DNA of 64,000 bases, taken from Bradyrhizobium sp. CCBAU 051011 (lineage in GTDB: Bacteria; Pseudomonadota; Alphaproteobacteria; Rhizobiales; Xanthobacteraceae). Each line of letters opens with the position of its first letter. The first letter of the stretch is position 1. Positions 1 through 7,560 of the stretch are shown piece after piece. The translations under genes and the position numbers were made by a program. The stretch is from assembly GCF_009930815.1 (NCBI RefSeq), contig NZ_CP022222.1, positions 1,096,501-1,160,500 of the forward strand. Reading direction: 5' to 3'. The notes under the pieces are model-generated. The model was not told the origin of the DNA. It did not search any database and saw nothing but the letters and a program-made list of their open reading frames with translations.

Positions 1-584
1 TCGGCGGCGCTGGCGGCCGCACGCGCTCGGTCGCCAGCCAGATCGCTGCAAAGCAGGAATTTGCCGGCTACTGGGAATACCTGCTGGATGAGGCGATCTT
101 CACCCATCCCGCGCATCCGAACTGGGGCGGCACCGGGCTGATCTCGAACCGCGGCGAACTGATCGGCATCGGCTCGCTGCAGCTCGAACGCGAGCGCGAA
201 GGAAAGGCCGAGCATGTCAACATGATCGTGCCGATCGACCTGTTGAATCCCGTGCTCGACGACCTCAGGAAATTCGGCCGCGTCAACAAGCCGGCGCGGC
301 CGTGGCTCGGCATGTACACCACCGAAATCGACAACCGCGTCGTGGTGGTTGGCATCGCCAGCAAGGGCCCGGCGGCGCGCGCCGAACTTAAGACCGGTGA
401 CGTCATCCTCGCGGTGAATGGCGACAAGATCACGAGCCAGACCGGCTTCTATCGCAAGCTCTGGTCGCTCGGGAATGCCGGCGTCGACGTGCCGCTTACG
501 GTCTATCATGAGGGCGTCACCTTCGACGTGGTGCTGAGCTCAACCGACCGCGCCAAGCTGTTGAAGGCGCCAAGGCTTCACTGA
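1..584 (+). CDS. S1C (HtrA-like) trypsin-fold protein with C-terminal PDZ domain, 5' end cut by window; catalytic serine apparently lost
   Basis: The reading frame is open from base 3, so the gene starts outside the window and only the last 193 codons are visible. The segment up to about base 200 matches the end of a chymotrypsin-fold protease domain, with the strand pattern RGELIGIGSL that follows the active-site loop. The remainder (roughly bases 280-560) looks like a PDZ domain: PWLGMYT, then GPAARAELKTGDVILAVNGD. In active HtrA proteins the loop reads GNSGGPL. Here it reads NWGGTGL, so a Gly (or Trp, depending on alignment) sits where Ser is expected. The protein is therefore likely a non-proteolytic periplasmic member of the family, although the missing N-terminus hides His and Asp. 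Confidence 0.8.
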   Translation, partial: GGAGGRTRSVASQIAAKQEFAGYWEYLLDEAIFTHPAHPNWGGTGLISNRGELIGIGSLQLEREREGKAEHVNMIVPIDLLNPVLDDLRKFGRVNKPARPWLGMYTTEIDNRVVVVGIASKGPAARAELKTGDVILAVNGDKITSQTGFYRKLWSLGNAGVDVPLTVYHEGVTFDVVLSSTDRAKLLKAPRLH

Positions 585-632
585 ATCAAGGCTTCACTGA
601 ATCAAGACTCCATTGAACGCAGAGAGTGCCCG

Positions 633-1706
633 ATGAGTGAGGCCGTGGTGGACGACATCGTGGCCGTGCTGCCGCCGCTGCTGCAGTCGCTCGAAGCCCT
701 CGCTTTCGTCGCGCGCTACCTCAACCCGCCGGATTTCGACCGGGTGATGGTGGCGGCAGGCCAGCCGGACGACGATCTGCGCGCGGTACGTCCGCGGCTG
801 GCGCAATGGCCCGACGAGTTCGCCAATATCAAGGCCCCGCTTGAGGCAGCGAGCGATGCCGCACTGGCCGCATTCGCGGGCCTGCGCGTCGTCCAAAATG
901 GCAACGGCGATTTCGTCAGCCTGTTTCGTGCGCTTCGATATGCCCCGCGCGCGCTGGAGGCGCTCTATCCGCTGTCGGTGAAGTTGCCGCCGGTAAGCGA
1001 GTTCTTCATCGATCCCTCGCTGCGGGGAGACGCCGAGCTTGCTGCGCGGCTGGCGGCGCCGGCCCATGAGAACACCGGCATCTTTCACCATCATAACGAG
1101 CCCGGCAGCCGCGGCGGCTTCTCTCTCTACGTGCCGGAATATTATACGCCGGATCGCGCCTGGCCGCTGGTGATGGCGCTGCACGGCGGCAGCGGCAATG
1201 GTCGCGGCTTTCTGTGGAGCTGGCTGCGCGACGCCCGCAGCCGCGGCGCGATCCTGGTTGCGCCGACTGCCACGGGTAACACTTGGGCGTTGATGGGCGA
1301 CGATACGGATACGCCGAACCTGATGCGCATCCTGGAATCGGTGCAGGCACGCTGGAATGTCGATCCGAAGCGGATGCTGCTGACCGGCATGAGCGACGGT
1401 GGTACGTTCTGTTACGTAACGGGATTCGAGAGCGCCTCGCCGTTCACCCATCTCGCGCCGGTGTCAGCGACCTTCCATCCGCTGATGGCGGAGATGGCTG
1501 ATGCCGACCGGCTGCGCGGCCTGCCCGTTCATATCGTGCATGGCCGGCTCGACTGGATGTTCCCGGTGCAGGTGGCGCGGCAGACTGCCCAGGCACTGTC
1601 GGCCGCGGGCGCCAACGTCACCTACCGCGAGCTCGACGATCTCAGCCACACCTATCCGCGCGAGATGAACGCGGAGATGTTGCAATGGCTGAACGGCCAG
1701 ACCTGA
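633..1706 (+). CDS. Alpha/beta hydrolase, phospholipase/carboxylesterase type
   Basis: This 357-residue protein has an all-helical N-terminal part (about 1-130) of unknown role, then an esterase domain. The nucleophile elbow is GMSDGG with Ser near residue 254. The acid is probably Asp near 307 (HGRLDWMFP) and the base His near 339 (LSHTYP), which completes the triad. The oxyanion strand ALHGGSGNG lies near residue 185. The family (esterase D/phospholipase carboxylesterase-like) hydrolyses short acyl esters, but the substrate cannot be told from sequence. No signal peptide is seen. It starts 48 bases after the upstream protease-like gene on the same strand and may be co-transcribed with it. 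Confidence 0.85.
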   Translation: MSEAVVDDIVAVLPPLLQSLEALAFVARYLNPPDFDRVMVAAGQPDDDLRAVRPRLAQWPDEFANIKAPLEAASDAALAAFAGLRVVQNGNGDFVSLFRALRYAPRALEALYPLSVKLPPVSEFFIDPSLRGDAELAARLAAPAHENTGIFHHHNEPGSRGGFSLYVPEYYTPDRAWPLVMALHGGSGNGRGFLWSWLRDARSRGAILVAPTATGNTWALMGDDTDTPNLMRILESVQARWNVDPKRMLLTGMSDGGTFCYVTGFESASPFTHLAPVSATFHPLMAEMADADRLRGLPVHIVHGRLDWMFPVQVARQTAQALSAAGANVTYRELDDLSHTYPREMNAEMLQWLNGQT

Positions 1707-1820
1707 GCGCCGACAGCCGACACAATCTCGTCCGAATTTATCTCTACCGGTAGAACAACTTAGCCAACAACGTGGGGGCGTTGACCAGACCGGTTCATTG
1801 GAACCGCGAGAGGATGCAAC

Positions 1821-3158
1821 ATGCCCTCGAACAACGGCCCTGCCGCTCCGGCGGCCACCGCTGCCTCCAATTCGCTGCTGCTCTCCAAAGGCGTCACCCG
1901 CCTCGAAGTGACGCTGAAACTCACCACCGCGATCCTCGCCCTTGCCGCCGGCGTCTACACCTATCTCGGCGTCCGCGAGCTGCTCAACGGCAGCCCGACC
2001 ACGGTGTTCTTCGCCGCGGTGATCTATTCGGTTGCGGTGTCGGTCGGCATCTACGCCTTCTGGATCTTCCTGATGCAGTTCATGCCACATGTGGTCGATC
2101 GCACCGGGCGTTGGCTGATGTTCGGCTGCATGCTCCTGGGCTCGCTGATGATCGTGGCGATGTCGTCCTGGCTCAACGCTTCGGCGCTGGCAGGTGCGGC
2201 CGCAATCCAGCAGCATCTCGCGATTACCGTGCAGAACTACACCCGCGACCTCGATACCGCCAACAGCAACGCCATCGCGGCGCAAGGCCTGTTGCCGGAT
2301 ATCCAACTCGCCTCCTCGCGGTTCGCAAAGCTGGCTGACGCCGAGCGCGCGGGCTCACTGACCGGCACCGCAGGATCCGGCACTGTCGTCCAGCTTCTGA
2401 CGCAAATGTCCGGACAGCTCGACGGTCTCGGCCAGGAGGTGCAGGCGTCGGGCAAGCGCGTCTCGGCGCTGTTCGAACAGGGCGGCAAGCATCTGGCCAA
2501 GATGCGCGAGCTGATTTCCGACCGCGGACCGATCTCGGAGCGCAGCGACGCCTTCGCGACGGAATCGCTGGCGCTCAGCGGCGTGATCGCCAATTTGCAG
2601 CAGACCTCGGTGGCCCCCGCCGTCAAGCGCGCGGCCGCGTCGCTGTCGTCCACCTTCATCGCGCCGGCGGCGGGCGGCCGCACCGCCGATCTCGCGGACC
2701 GACAGACCGCCGTGGTCGGCAAGGTCGAGACTTCGATCGCGGCGCAAGCAGCTTCGCTCTCAGATGCCGCCGACAAGATCCTGGCGCTGCCTCGCGTCGA
2801 GCCGGCACGGTTCCAGACCATGTCGCCCGCCGAAGCCGTGCTTCGCTATGCCAGCGATTTCATTCCGAGCTGGGCCGGCGCGATCTCGATCGACCTGATG
2901 CCGGCGGTGCTGGTGTTGATCCTGTGCGTGGTGCACGCCGCGATCCGGCGCGAGGGGCTACCCGCCTTTTCTGCATCCGGCATGACCGCGGGCGAACTGG
3001 TCGCGGCGCTGCAGATGGCCCGCGAGGTCGAGGATGCGCGCCGCCCGGTGCCCGGCGACGTCGCGGTCGAAGCCAAACCCGACGAGCCCGCATCAAGCAC
3101 CGCGACGGCGGACGAGGAAAACGTCACGCCGCTGTCGTCGGCGCGGCACACCAAATAG
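1821..3158 (+). CDS. Hypothetical membrane protein with long central coiled region
   Basis: I do not recognise a named family in this 445-residue protein. Three hydrophobic segments lie in the first 125 residues (about 36-56, 66-90 and 103-125). A long Ala/Ser/Gln-rich helical stretch without Cys follows (about 130-335), then a fourth membrane segment near 345-370 and a charged cytoplasmic tail of about 70 residues. The layout of membrane anchor, large periplasmic helical region and membrane anchor recalls sensory or scaffold proteins, but no signalling domain is visible. The downstream ClpP-fold gene begins 7 bases after the stop, so the two are probably one operon and may act together at the inner membrane. 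Confidence 0.8.
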   Translation: MPSNNGPAAPAATAASNSLLLSKGVTRLEVTLKLTTAILALAAGVYTYLGVRELLNGSPTTVFFAAVIYSVAVSVGIYAFWIFLMQFMPHVVDRTGRWLMFGCMLLGSLMIVAMSSWLNASALAGAAAIQQHLAITVQNYTRDLDTANSNAIAAQGLLPDIQLASSRFAKLADAERAGSLTGTAGSGTVVQLLTQMSGQLDGLGQEVQASGKRVSALFEQGGKHLAKMRELISDRGPISERSDAFATESLALSGVIANLQQTSVAPAVKRAAASLSSTFIAPAAGGRTADLADRQTAVVGKVETSIAAQAASLSDAADKILALPRVEPARFQTMSPAEAVLRYASDFIPSWAGAISIDLMPAVLVLILCVVHAAIRREGLPAFSASGMTAGELVAALQMAREVEDARRPVPGDVAVEAKPDEPASSTATADEENVTPLSSARHTK

Positions 3159-3165
3159 GCGCGCC

Positions 3166-4020
3166 ATGCAGCCGTCCCTCACGATCCAGCAACGCATACA
3201 CGCTTTCCTTGCGGGTAATGCCGACGAGGTAATGCTGCGCTGGCTATTCCGCAGCGTCGTCATGGTCACCATTGCCGTGCTCGCAGCCGATCTTGCCGGC
3301 ATGAATGGATGGATCGGCACGCCCGATCCGGCGGCCGAGGTAAGGCAGGACACGCCTTCGCTGAACCTTCCCGATGCGATGCCATCGATCCTGGCGCCGC
3401 TCGCGCCTGATGGCGACAAGCGCCTGACACCGCGGCCGCAAGCAGATGGCGCGATGGCGAAGCCAATGACGTTCGAACTGGTCGGCGGCGGCAAGCTGAT
3501 CGCGACCGGCACCATCACGCCGGGAATTTTCGATGCCTTCGCCGCCGAGGTCGCCAAGCGCGGAGATTACATCAAGACGGTCGTGCTGAATTCGCCGGGC
3601 GGATCGGTGGCCGATGCGCTGGCGATGGGACGGCTGATCCGCGAGAGGAATTTTGCAACCGAGATCGAACCGGGAAAATACTGCGCCTCATCCTGCCCGC
3701 TGGTATTCGCAGGCGGCGTCGAGCGTCGCGTCGGCGACAAAGCGATCGTCGGCGTACATCAGGTGGCGGCACTGGGCGCGACGTCCGGCCTGCCGCGGGA
3801 CGAGATGAACGTGGCGCAAAATATTTCCGCGCGATGCCAGCGCTATCTCGGCGATATGGGTGTCAATTTGCAGGTCTGGGTGCATGCGATGGAAACACCG
3901 CATGACAAGCTCTTCGTGTTCAAGCCGGATGAATTGAGATCGCTCAATCTGGCGACGGCTGCGGCGGCCGTGCCCTCGGCCACGGCGCCTCGCCCGACGT
4001 CCACGAAGTCGCGTTCCTAG
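3166..4020 (+). CDS. Membrane-anchored ClpP/SDH-fold periplasmic protein (COG3904-like)
   Basis: The first ATG in frame that does not overlap the upstream gene gives 284 residues. An N-terminal membrane segment (about 27-45) precedes a crotonase/ClpP-type fold. Diagnostic stretches are LNSPGGSVADALAMGRLIR near residue 145, where the NSPGG turn forms the oxyanion hole in SDH-type serine proteases, and CASSCPLVFAGG about 30 residues later, which holds the candidate nucleophile Ser, then GVHQV. Members of this group are annotated as Clp-like periplasmic proteins, and their substrates are unknown. The gene is tightly coupled to the preceding membrane protein. Whether it is a protease was not tested; the assignment is by motif only. 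Confidence 0.8.
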   Translation: MQPSLTIQQRIHAFLAGNADEVMLRWLFRSVVMVTIAVLAADLAGMNGWIGTPDPAAEVRQDTPSLNLPDAMPSILAPLAPDGDKRLTPRPQADGAMAKPMTFELVGGGKLIATGTITPGIFDAFAAEVAKRGDYIKTVVLNSPGGSVADALAMGRLIRERNFATEIEPGKYCASSCPLVFAGGVERRVGDKAIVGVHQVAALGATSGLPRDEMNVAQNISARCQRYLGDMGVNLQVWVHAMETPHDKLFVFKPDELRSLNLATAAAAVPSATAPRPTSTKSRS

Positions 4021-4074
4021 GGGGCGGAACCAAACCGCGACATCCGCGTTGATGACCCGCAACGGAGGGATACC

Positions 4075-4281
4075 ATGCAGACGTTTGTCGGAATGATTTT
4101 GGGTGCACTGCTGCTCGTTTGCGGCGTCTACATCTACGATTCCATGCAGACGTCGAGCGTTGCCAGCGGTCAGGTCGCGCAGGCCAACCGCACCATCGTC
4201 AACTGGGACGTGGCGGCCGCCGACTGGAAGACGCTGAAGACGCGCACCCATGAGGAATGGGTCAAGCTTTCGTCGAAGTAA
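4075..4281 (+). CDS. Small single-pass membrane protein, hypothetical
   Basis: The protein has 68 residues. It opens with one hydrophobic segment (MQTFVGMILGALLLVCGVYIYD) ending at about residue 22, followed by a short soluble tail ending TRTHEEWVKLSSK. An AACGGAGG-type Shine-Dalgarno lies 6-10 bases before the ATG and supports translation. It follows the ClpP-fold gene by 54 bases on the same strand and is closed by a strong hairpin, so it may be the last gene of that operon. I know no family function for it. Confidence 0.75.
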   Translation: MQTFVGMILGALLLVCGVYIYDSMQTSSVASGQVAQANRTIVNWDVAAADWKTLKTRTHEEWVKLSSK

Positions 4282-4308
4282 TTTGCCGGCAGAATCGACT
4301 CAACGGTC

Positions 4309-4340
4309 ACACGCCGTCGTTCCGAACGACGGCGTGTTGT
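4309..4340 (+). terminator. Hairpin terminator after the small membrane protein gene
   Basis: A perfect 13-base-pair stem (4309-4321 with 4325-4337) has a 3-base loop and is followed by TTGTTGT. It sits between two convergent genes (stops at 4281 on + and 4352 on -), so it can terminate both transcripts. The T-run is interrupted, so it is not a textbook intrinsic terminator. Confidence 0.65.
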
Positions 4341-4351
4341 TGTGACGATCG

Positions 4352-5020
4352 TCAGTTGGCTTTCTTCGCCTTGCGGGCGTCGGCGATCACCATCTCGAAT
4401 TCCGCCATGGTCAGGATGCCCGGGACGCGGAACTTGCCGACGATAAAGGACGGCGTTCCCTTGAAGCCGAACGCTATCGCCTGATCGTGGTTGCGGGCGA
4501 GCACGGTATCGATCGCCTTGGCATTGGCCGTGGCGTCGCGGTTGAGGCGGTCCATGTCGATGCCGGCCCCCGCCAGCAATTCGCGAATGCGCGGTTCGGT
4601 CAATTTCGAGCTGACGCCGATCATCGCCTCATGCGCGGCCAGATACTTGTTCTGATACTTCGCGGCCAGCGCCATCCGCGCCCCGAATTTCGAGACCTCG
4701 CCGAGGATCGGCCAGTCCTTCAGCACCAGGCGGACCTTGCCGTCATCCTGCACCACCTGCTGAATCTCGGGCGCGATCTTGCGGCAATACGGGCAGTTGT
4801 AGTCGAACCATTCGACGATGTTGATGTCGCCCTCGGGATTGCCGGTCGCGGGCACCTCGGGATCGCGCAGCACCAGCGCTTCGTTCAACACGTCGTCGCT
4901 GCGCTGCGCAAACGCCGATCGCGACGTGGCGCCGAGCAGCGCGGCACCGCCGAGCAAGCCGAGAGCTTCGCGCCGTGTAGGCTGCAGGATGATCCCGGCA
5001 CGATTGTTCGATCGCTTCAT
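4352..5020 (-). CDS. DsbA-family thiol:disulfide oxidoreductase, Tat-exported
   Basis: This 222-residue periplasmic thioredoxin-fold protein carries a twin-arginine leader (TRREALGLLGGAALLG, about residues 16-31) ending near SAFAQ. The active site is CPYC near residue 77, inside WFDYNCPYC, and the cis-proline loop GTPSFIVG lies near residue 190. The fold has a helical insertion, as in DsbA and ScsC proteins. The start at 5020 was chosen because the preceding in-frame ATGs lie inside the neighbouring exporter gene and the Tat leader follows directly. It probably oxidises or isomerises disulfides in exported proteins. The upstream TauE/SafE gene is on the same strand, 31 bases away. Confidence 0.88.
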   Translation of the reverse strand: MKRSNNRAGIILQPTRREALGLLGGAALLGATSRSAFAQRSDDVLNEALVLRDPEVPATGNPEGDINIVEWFDYNCPYCRKIAPEIQQVVQDDGKVRLVLKDWPILGEVSKFGARMALAAKYQNKYLAAHEAMIGVSSKLTEPRIRELLAGAGIDMDRLNRDATANAKAIDTVLARNHDQAIAFGFKGTPSFIVGKFRVPGILTMAEFEMVIADARKAKKAN

Positions 5021-5051
5021 CTTTCGTCTCGCGAAGGGCTGCATTTCCTGT

Positions 5052-5840
5052 CTACGGCTGAGATGCGGATATGTTACGCGCCAGCATATAGAGCGCCACG
5101 GCAATAATGACCACGGCGAACACGATATTGAGTGCGCCGCGGCGCTCGGCGAGATGCCGCGCCGAACGCGTGCCGGCCAGGCCGCCGGCGATGCCGCCTG
5201 CCACGAACAGGCCCGCCAGTGCCCACGACACCAGGCCGGACCAGGCATAGCTAGCAGCCGTGGTCAGGCCGAACGCGGTGACCGCGACCAGCGAGGAGGA
5301 CACCGCGTTCAGGATCGGCATGCCGGTCGCCAGCATCAGGGCCGGCACGATCAGGAAGCCACCGCCGATGCCGAAGAATCCCGACACCGTCCCGGTCGCA
5401 AGGCCAAGGCTGACGATGGCAGGGATGTTCGACATCGAGACCTTGACGTCAGGCAGTCCGATGCGCGAGCGCGTCTTCAGCATCAATAGCGCGATGACGA
5501 TCATGACCAGCGCGAACAGCGCCAACAGCCGCTGGCCGTCCATCATCTTGCCGAGGATTGATCCGCCGAACGCGCCGACCATGCCGGCGGTGGCGAAGAT
5601 CAGCGCGCAGGACCAGATTACGGTGCCGCCGCGCGCATGGTTGGAGAGGTTGACCGCCGCATTGGCCGCCACCGCGATCGCGCTGGTGCCGATCGCGACA
5701 TGGGGCTCCGACACGCCGACCACATAGACCATCAGCGGCACCGCCAGGATCGAGCCGCCGCCGCCGACCAGGCCAAGCGAAAACCCGACCAGCATCCCCG
5801 ACGCCAGTCCCAGCACGCCCTGCGCGGTGGAGATGATCAA
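5052..5840 (-). CDS. TSUP/TauE-SafE family anion exporter
   Basis: This 262-residue integral membrane protein has about eight hydrophobic segments in two related halves. Each half begins with a glycine-rich turn typical of the TSUP family: GLVGGGGSILAVPLMVY near residue 24 and GFFGIGGGFLIVPALML near residue 158. Members export sulfite, sulfoacetate and related organosulfur anions or take up sulfur compounds, but the substrate here cannot be fixed. It lies just upstream of the DsbA-like gene on the same strand with a short gap, which suggests co-transcription. A link to redox or sulfur homeostasis is only an inference from that pairing. Confidence 0.88.
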   Translation of the reverse strand: MIISTAQGVLGLASGMLVGFSLGLVGGGGSILAVPLMVYVVGVSEPHVAIGTSAIAVAANAAVNLSNHARGGTVIWSCALIFATAGMVGAFGGSILGKMMDGQRLLALFALVMIVIALLMLKTRSRIGLPDVKVSMSNIPAIVSLGLATGTVSGFFGIGGGFLIVPALMLATGMPILNAVSSSLVAVTAFGLTTAASYAWSGLVSWALAGLFVAGGIAGGLAGTRSARHLAERRGALNIVFAVVIIAVALYMLARNISASQP

Positions 5841-5927
5841 GTTGAAAGACTCTGTTGCACGGCGCGACCATAGAAGGATTTTTCACATCCTGCTATGCCG
5901 TTAGCATGAATATGCACTGCAGCAGGG

Positions 5928-6404
5928 TCAGGCCGGTGCGAGCGCCTTGTCCGTGACGGCCCCTTCGCGGGGCGGCAGCGCCATCAGCGTGCCGCTCATG
6001 GTTGCAATCAGGGTCTCGACCCCGTCATGCGCGGCATAGGCGCGGGCTTCGCATACGGTCAGCGTGCGGCCGGGCTTGACGACGGTAGCGCGGAAGGCAA
6101 ACCGCTCGCCGCGCGCGGGCGCCAGGAGATTGGTCTTGAACTCCACGGTGAGAATCCCCGCCCCCGCCGGCATCAGCGTGAAGGCGGCGATGCCGCAGGC
6201 ATTGTCGAGCGCGGCCGTGATGATGCCGGCATGGATAAAGCCGTGCTGCTGGGTGAGTTCGTCCCGATAGTTCATGGCGAGATCGACCTCGCCGGGCTCC
6301 AGCCGGGCAATCGAAATGCCGAGCGTCTTCATCGCCCGCTGCTGGTTGAACGTATCGATCGCGATCTCGCGATAGTCAGGATTCTTCGGCTGGAAGCGCA
6401 CCAT
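5928..6404 (-). CDS. PaaI-type hot-dog thioesterase
   Basis: The 158-residue protein is a single hot-dog domain. The signature QQHGFIHAGIITAALDNACGIAA (near residue 55) holds the HG-G-x-x-x-x-x-x-D pattern of the PaaI/YbgC-like group, in which the Asp/Glu on the central helix activates water for acyl-CoA hydrolysis. The ATG at 6404 lies 2 bases past the stop of the upstream thioesterase gene, so the two genes are translationally close. Pairing two thioesterases under a TetR regulator suggests removal of an acyl-CoA, perhaps aromatic or medium-chain, but the substrate is not known. Confidence 0.87.
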   Translation of the reverse strand: MVRFQPKNPDYREIAIDTFNQQRAMKTLGISIARLEPGEVDLAMNYRDELTQQHGFIHAGIITAALDNACGIAAFTLMPAGAGILTVEFKTNLLAPARGERFAFRATVVKPGRTLTVCEARAYAAHDGVETLIATMSGTLMALPPREGAVTDKALAPA

Positions 6405-6406
6405 GG

Positions 6407-6832
6407 TCAGGCCATCGCCGGTTCGAGATGCCTCGTCGCGGCGGTGCGGATCGAGGGCGCGAAGGCGGTCGACTTGCGCGCCTGCCGGTCCAAGTGGACG
6501 CCGACGAATTCGCAGGTGGCGGCGATCTCGCCGGTTTCGGCATTTCGCATTTCGTGGACAAAACGGATCGACTTGTCGCGAATTTCCAGCAGCCGGCTTT
6601 TGACCTCGACGATGTCGCCGGCCAGGAGTTCGCGCTTGTAGGTGATGGTCTGCTGCATGGCGGCCATGCCGCGGCCGGACGTGCGCAGATAGGACGGGGT
6701 CAGGCCGAGTCGGGCGAACAGGTTCCAGTTCGCCTCGTCGAATTTGCCGACGTACCACATGATGTTCATGTGCCCGACATGATCGCATTGCCAGGGATAG
6801 ACCGTGCCGCGATAGGTCGCGTCCGTCTCCAT
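6407..6832 (-). CDS. 4-hydroxybenzoyl-CoA-type (FadM/YbgC-like) thioesterase
   Basis: The start at 6832 is preceded by GGGGAG with good spacing, giving 141 residues. The N-terminal motif VYPWQCDHVGHMNIMWYVGKFDEANW contains the catalytic D-x-x-G-H-x-N-x-x-x-Y of 4HBT/FadM-type enzymes, with Asp near residue 17 as the active-site acid. It is the first gene of a two-gene operon read away from the tetR gene. The leader contains two palindromes matching each other, so TetR probably controls it. In-frame codons upstream of 6832 run into those palindromes and are unlikely to be translated. Confidence 0.87.
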   Translation of the reverse strand: METDATYRGTVYPWQCDHVGHMNIMWYVGKFDEANWNLFARLGLTPSYLRTSGRGMAAMQQTITYKRELLAGDIVEVKSRLLEIRDKSIRFVHEMRNAETGEIAATCEFVGVHLDRQARKSTAFAPSIRTAATRHLEPAMA

Positions 6833-6857
6833 CGTTTGCTCCCCGCTTTTGTCACTC

Positions 6858-6875
6858 TGATACGGTAGCGTATCA
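6858..6875. promoter_or_regulatory. Palindromic operator 1 in the thioesterase/tetR divergent region
   Basis: TGATACG, four bases, then CGTATCA form a perfect 7-4-7 inverted repeat 26 bases upstream of the thioesterase ATG. The core ATACGG-n-n-CGTATCA recurs 36 bases away next to the tetR gene. Its position in the divergent promoter of a tetR gene makes it the probable binding site of that TetR protein. Confidence 0.7.
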
Positions 6876-6894
6876 GGCGTTCGCCGGGTTAGCA

Positions 6895-6908
6895 ATACGG
6901 CACCGTAT
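6895..6908. promoter_or_regulatory. Palindromic operator 2 in the thioesterase/tetR divergent region
   Basis: ATACGG, CA, CCGTAT form a perfect 6-2-6 inverted repeat ending 17 bases before the tetR ATG. It shares the sequence ATACGGnAnCGTATCA with operator 1. The second copy near the tetR start suggests autoregulation. Confidence 0.7.
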
Positions 6909-6925
6909 CAATATTCGGTGAGACC

Positions 6926-7519
6926 ATGATCGACGCCAGAAGCGACAGCAAAAGCGACACCCGAACCGGCGAGGTGCGGAGCGAGCGCTGGATCGAAGCC
7001 GGCTTTAAGGAAATCGCCCGGGCCGGCGTCGAGGGCGTGCGGGTCGAGGTGCTGGCCAAGAACCTCGGCGTCACCAAGGGCGGCTTCTACCGCCGCTTCC
7101 GCGACCGCGCGGCGCTGCTGGAAGCCATGCTGCAGCACTGGAGCGCGGGCCGCATCGCCGCGATCGAAAAACACACCAGCCTCGACGGCACGACCGCGCG
7201 CGAGCGGCTGAAGGCGCTGACTGCGCGCTATTCCGAGCGCATCAATACCGAAGGCATGGCGGTCGAACTGGCGATCCGGCAATGGGCCCGGTCCGACGAA
7301 CTGGCTGCCGCAGCCGTCGCCAGCGTCGATGCCGCGCGCCTGAAAAATGTCGGGCAGCTCTATCGCGCGACCGGCTTGCCGCCAGAGGAAGCCGACGCGC
7401 AGGCGTTCCTGTTCTATTGCTTCGTGTTCGGCCAGAGCTTGCTGTTTCTCGAACGCGGCCAGCGCAAGCGCGCACAGCTCGTAGCGAAGTCGGCCGAGAC
7501 ATTGCTCCGCGAACTGTAG
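6926..7519 (+). CDS. TetR/AcrR-family transcriptional repressor
   Basis: The 197-residue protein has an N-terminal TetR DNA-binding domain (about 20-65). The recognition part is VEVLAKNLGVTKGGFYRRFRDRAALLEAML, with the usual G-x-x-x-G-x-x-Y-x-x-F spacing. The C-terminal ligand and dimer domain is not diagnostic. It is divergent from two acyl-CoA thioesterases, and the intergenic region has two copies of one palindrome, so its ligand is plausibly an acyl-CoA or the corresponding acid. A GGTGAG sequence precedes the ATG. A perfect 10-base stem overlaps the stop codon and may terminate the transcript. Confidence 0.9.
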   Translation: MIDARSDSKSDTRTGEVRSERWIEAGFKEIARAGVEGVRVEVLAKNLGVTKGGFYRRFRDRAALLEAMLQHWSAGRIAAIEKHTSLDGTTARERLKALTARYSERINTEGMAVELAIRQWARSDELAAAAVASVDAARLKNVGQLYRATGLPPEEADAQAFLFYCFVFGQSLLFLERGQRKRAQLVAKSAETLLREL

Positions 7520-7544
7520 GCGCGGCCGAATATCCGGCCGCGCC
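7519..7544. terminator. GC-rich hairpin between convergent tetR and a secreted-protein gene
   Basis: GGCGCGGCCG pairs perfectly with CGGCCGCGCC across a 6-base loop. The first base is the last base of the tetR stop codon. No T-run follows on either strand, so it could be a weak or Rho-assisted terminator, or simply an mRNA 3'-end stabiliser. Confidence 0.5.
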
Positions 7545-7560
7545 CGCGTCGATTGCCTGT

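Noticed and set aside
594..1451. A 285-residue minus-strand frame
   Set aside because: It is antisense to the hydrolase gene and full of Arg/Gln/His typical of a shadow frame.
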